A stretch of DNA of 29,362 bases from Chara braunii (Eukaryota > Streptophyta > Charophyceae > Charales > Characeae), in NCBI GenBank assembly GCA_003427395.1, contig BFEA01000004.1, forward strand, positions 7,826,546 through 7,855,907, given 5' to 3'. The notes under the pieces were generated by a model that searched no databases, had not been told where the DNA came from, and was given only the letters and a program-made list of their open reading frames with translations. Made by a program: the position numbers and the translations under genes. This document shows positions 29,097 through 29,362 of this stretch, piece by piece (position 1 is the stretch's first letter; every line of letters starts with the position of its first letter).

Positions 29097-29362
29097 TGCG
29101 GGCCCGGGGCGGGGCTGGGAGCTATGTGTCCCCCGCGGCGGCGGTCATGGTGGCCCAGACCGCGGGCCGCGGTCGGGGCCCCGGGGCTGTGGTCATGACC
29201 GCCACAGTCACGGCCGAAATCAGCCCACTGCGGCCGAGGGGAGGGGGTCCTGCCAATCGGGGTCGGGATTCCGGCGACGGGACCCGGACCCCACCCCCCC
29301 ATAATGGAAAAAAAAACAAAAAAAAACGGGGGGGTCCAAAGCCTATCTGTTTTTTTTTTTTT
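29097..29362. other. GC-rich, partly palindromic segment at the window end
   Basis: An abrupt change to very high GC (GTGCGGGCCCGGGGCGGGGC at 29097). Inverted words include GTCATGGTGGCC (29146-29157), GACCGCGGGCCGCGGTC (29159-29175, a perfect palindrome) and GTGGTCATGACCGCCAC (29190-29206). The segment closes with A-rich and C-rich homopolymers and T13 at the edge. LINE C coding similarity stops where it begins, so it is probably another insertion whose right end lies outside the window. Open frames here are composition artefacts. Confidence 0.5.

Noticed and set aside
1-29362. CRISPR array, rRNA gene or virus-derived block
   Set aside because: No regularly spaced short repeats with unique spacers, no rRNA signature and no viral structural gene is visible; the RT at 22140-24110 lacks any capsid or envelope companion.

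Overview
The window looks like a gene-poor, transposon-saturated stretch of a large eukaryotic nuclear genome, most likely from the green plant lineage. The main ground is that the best-preserved element is a plant-type LINE. Its ORF1 has a DUF4283-like domain followed by a zinc knuckle, and its ORF2 runs AP-endonuclease, reverse transcriptase, then a CX2C...HX4C C-terminal zinc motif. A non-seed plant or charophyte alga would fit, but the species cannot be fixed from the sequence. I found no host gene I can defend, no rRNA gene, no intact tRNA gene and no CRISPR array.

Layout. 1-9920: one nearly full-length LINE on the minus strand (copy A): 5' UTR with 220-bp tandem repeats, a 1143-codon ORF1 with four in-frame stops, and a decayed ORF2. 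Its RT domain is split by an 875-bp inverted-repeat element at 2681-3555. 9952-10471: a foldback element built of tandem palindromes, flanked by a 10-bp duplication. 10482-11458: purine-rich DNA and a segment ending in A25. 11459-13560: a C-terminal LINE fragment on the minus strand (copy E), split by a foldback element whose centre is an assembly gap (12163-12523).

13690-22080 is a nest. A plus-strand LINE (copy D) runs from its endonuclease at 13715 to an RT linker at 15465, then resumes at about 21250 and runs through the RT catalytic box to 22080. Between the two halves sits a minus-strand LINE (copy B, about 15466-21235), which is itself split by a 606-bp hAT-like MITE (17555-18160) with a perfect 8-bp target duplication. 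Copy D also carries a 106-bp, 5'-truncated LINE tail (14015-14120) between 16-bp direct repeats.

22140-24110 is the wreck of a different reverse transcriptase, with a GxPMGxxxSP box and an IDD core; it is not part of the LINE family. 24110-26373 holds unassigned sequence, a diverged 140-bp tandem duplication and a tRNA-like pseudogene or SINE head. 26374-29096 is the 3' part of another minus-strand LINE (copy C). 29097-29362 is a very GC-rich, partly palindromic segment.

The main new observation is a shared 3'-terminal module in three LINE tails (copies B, C and the truncated tail in D): a conserved 16-mer, a short spacer, then a hairpin with different stem sequences but a related loop of about 20 nt, a short spacer and an A-rich tail. 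This looks like an RNA structure recognised by the LINE's own reverse transcriptase. All coding copies are broken by stops or frameshifts, so the features below are pseudogenes unless stated.
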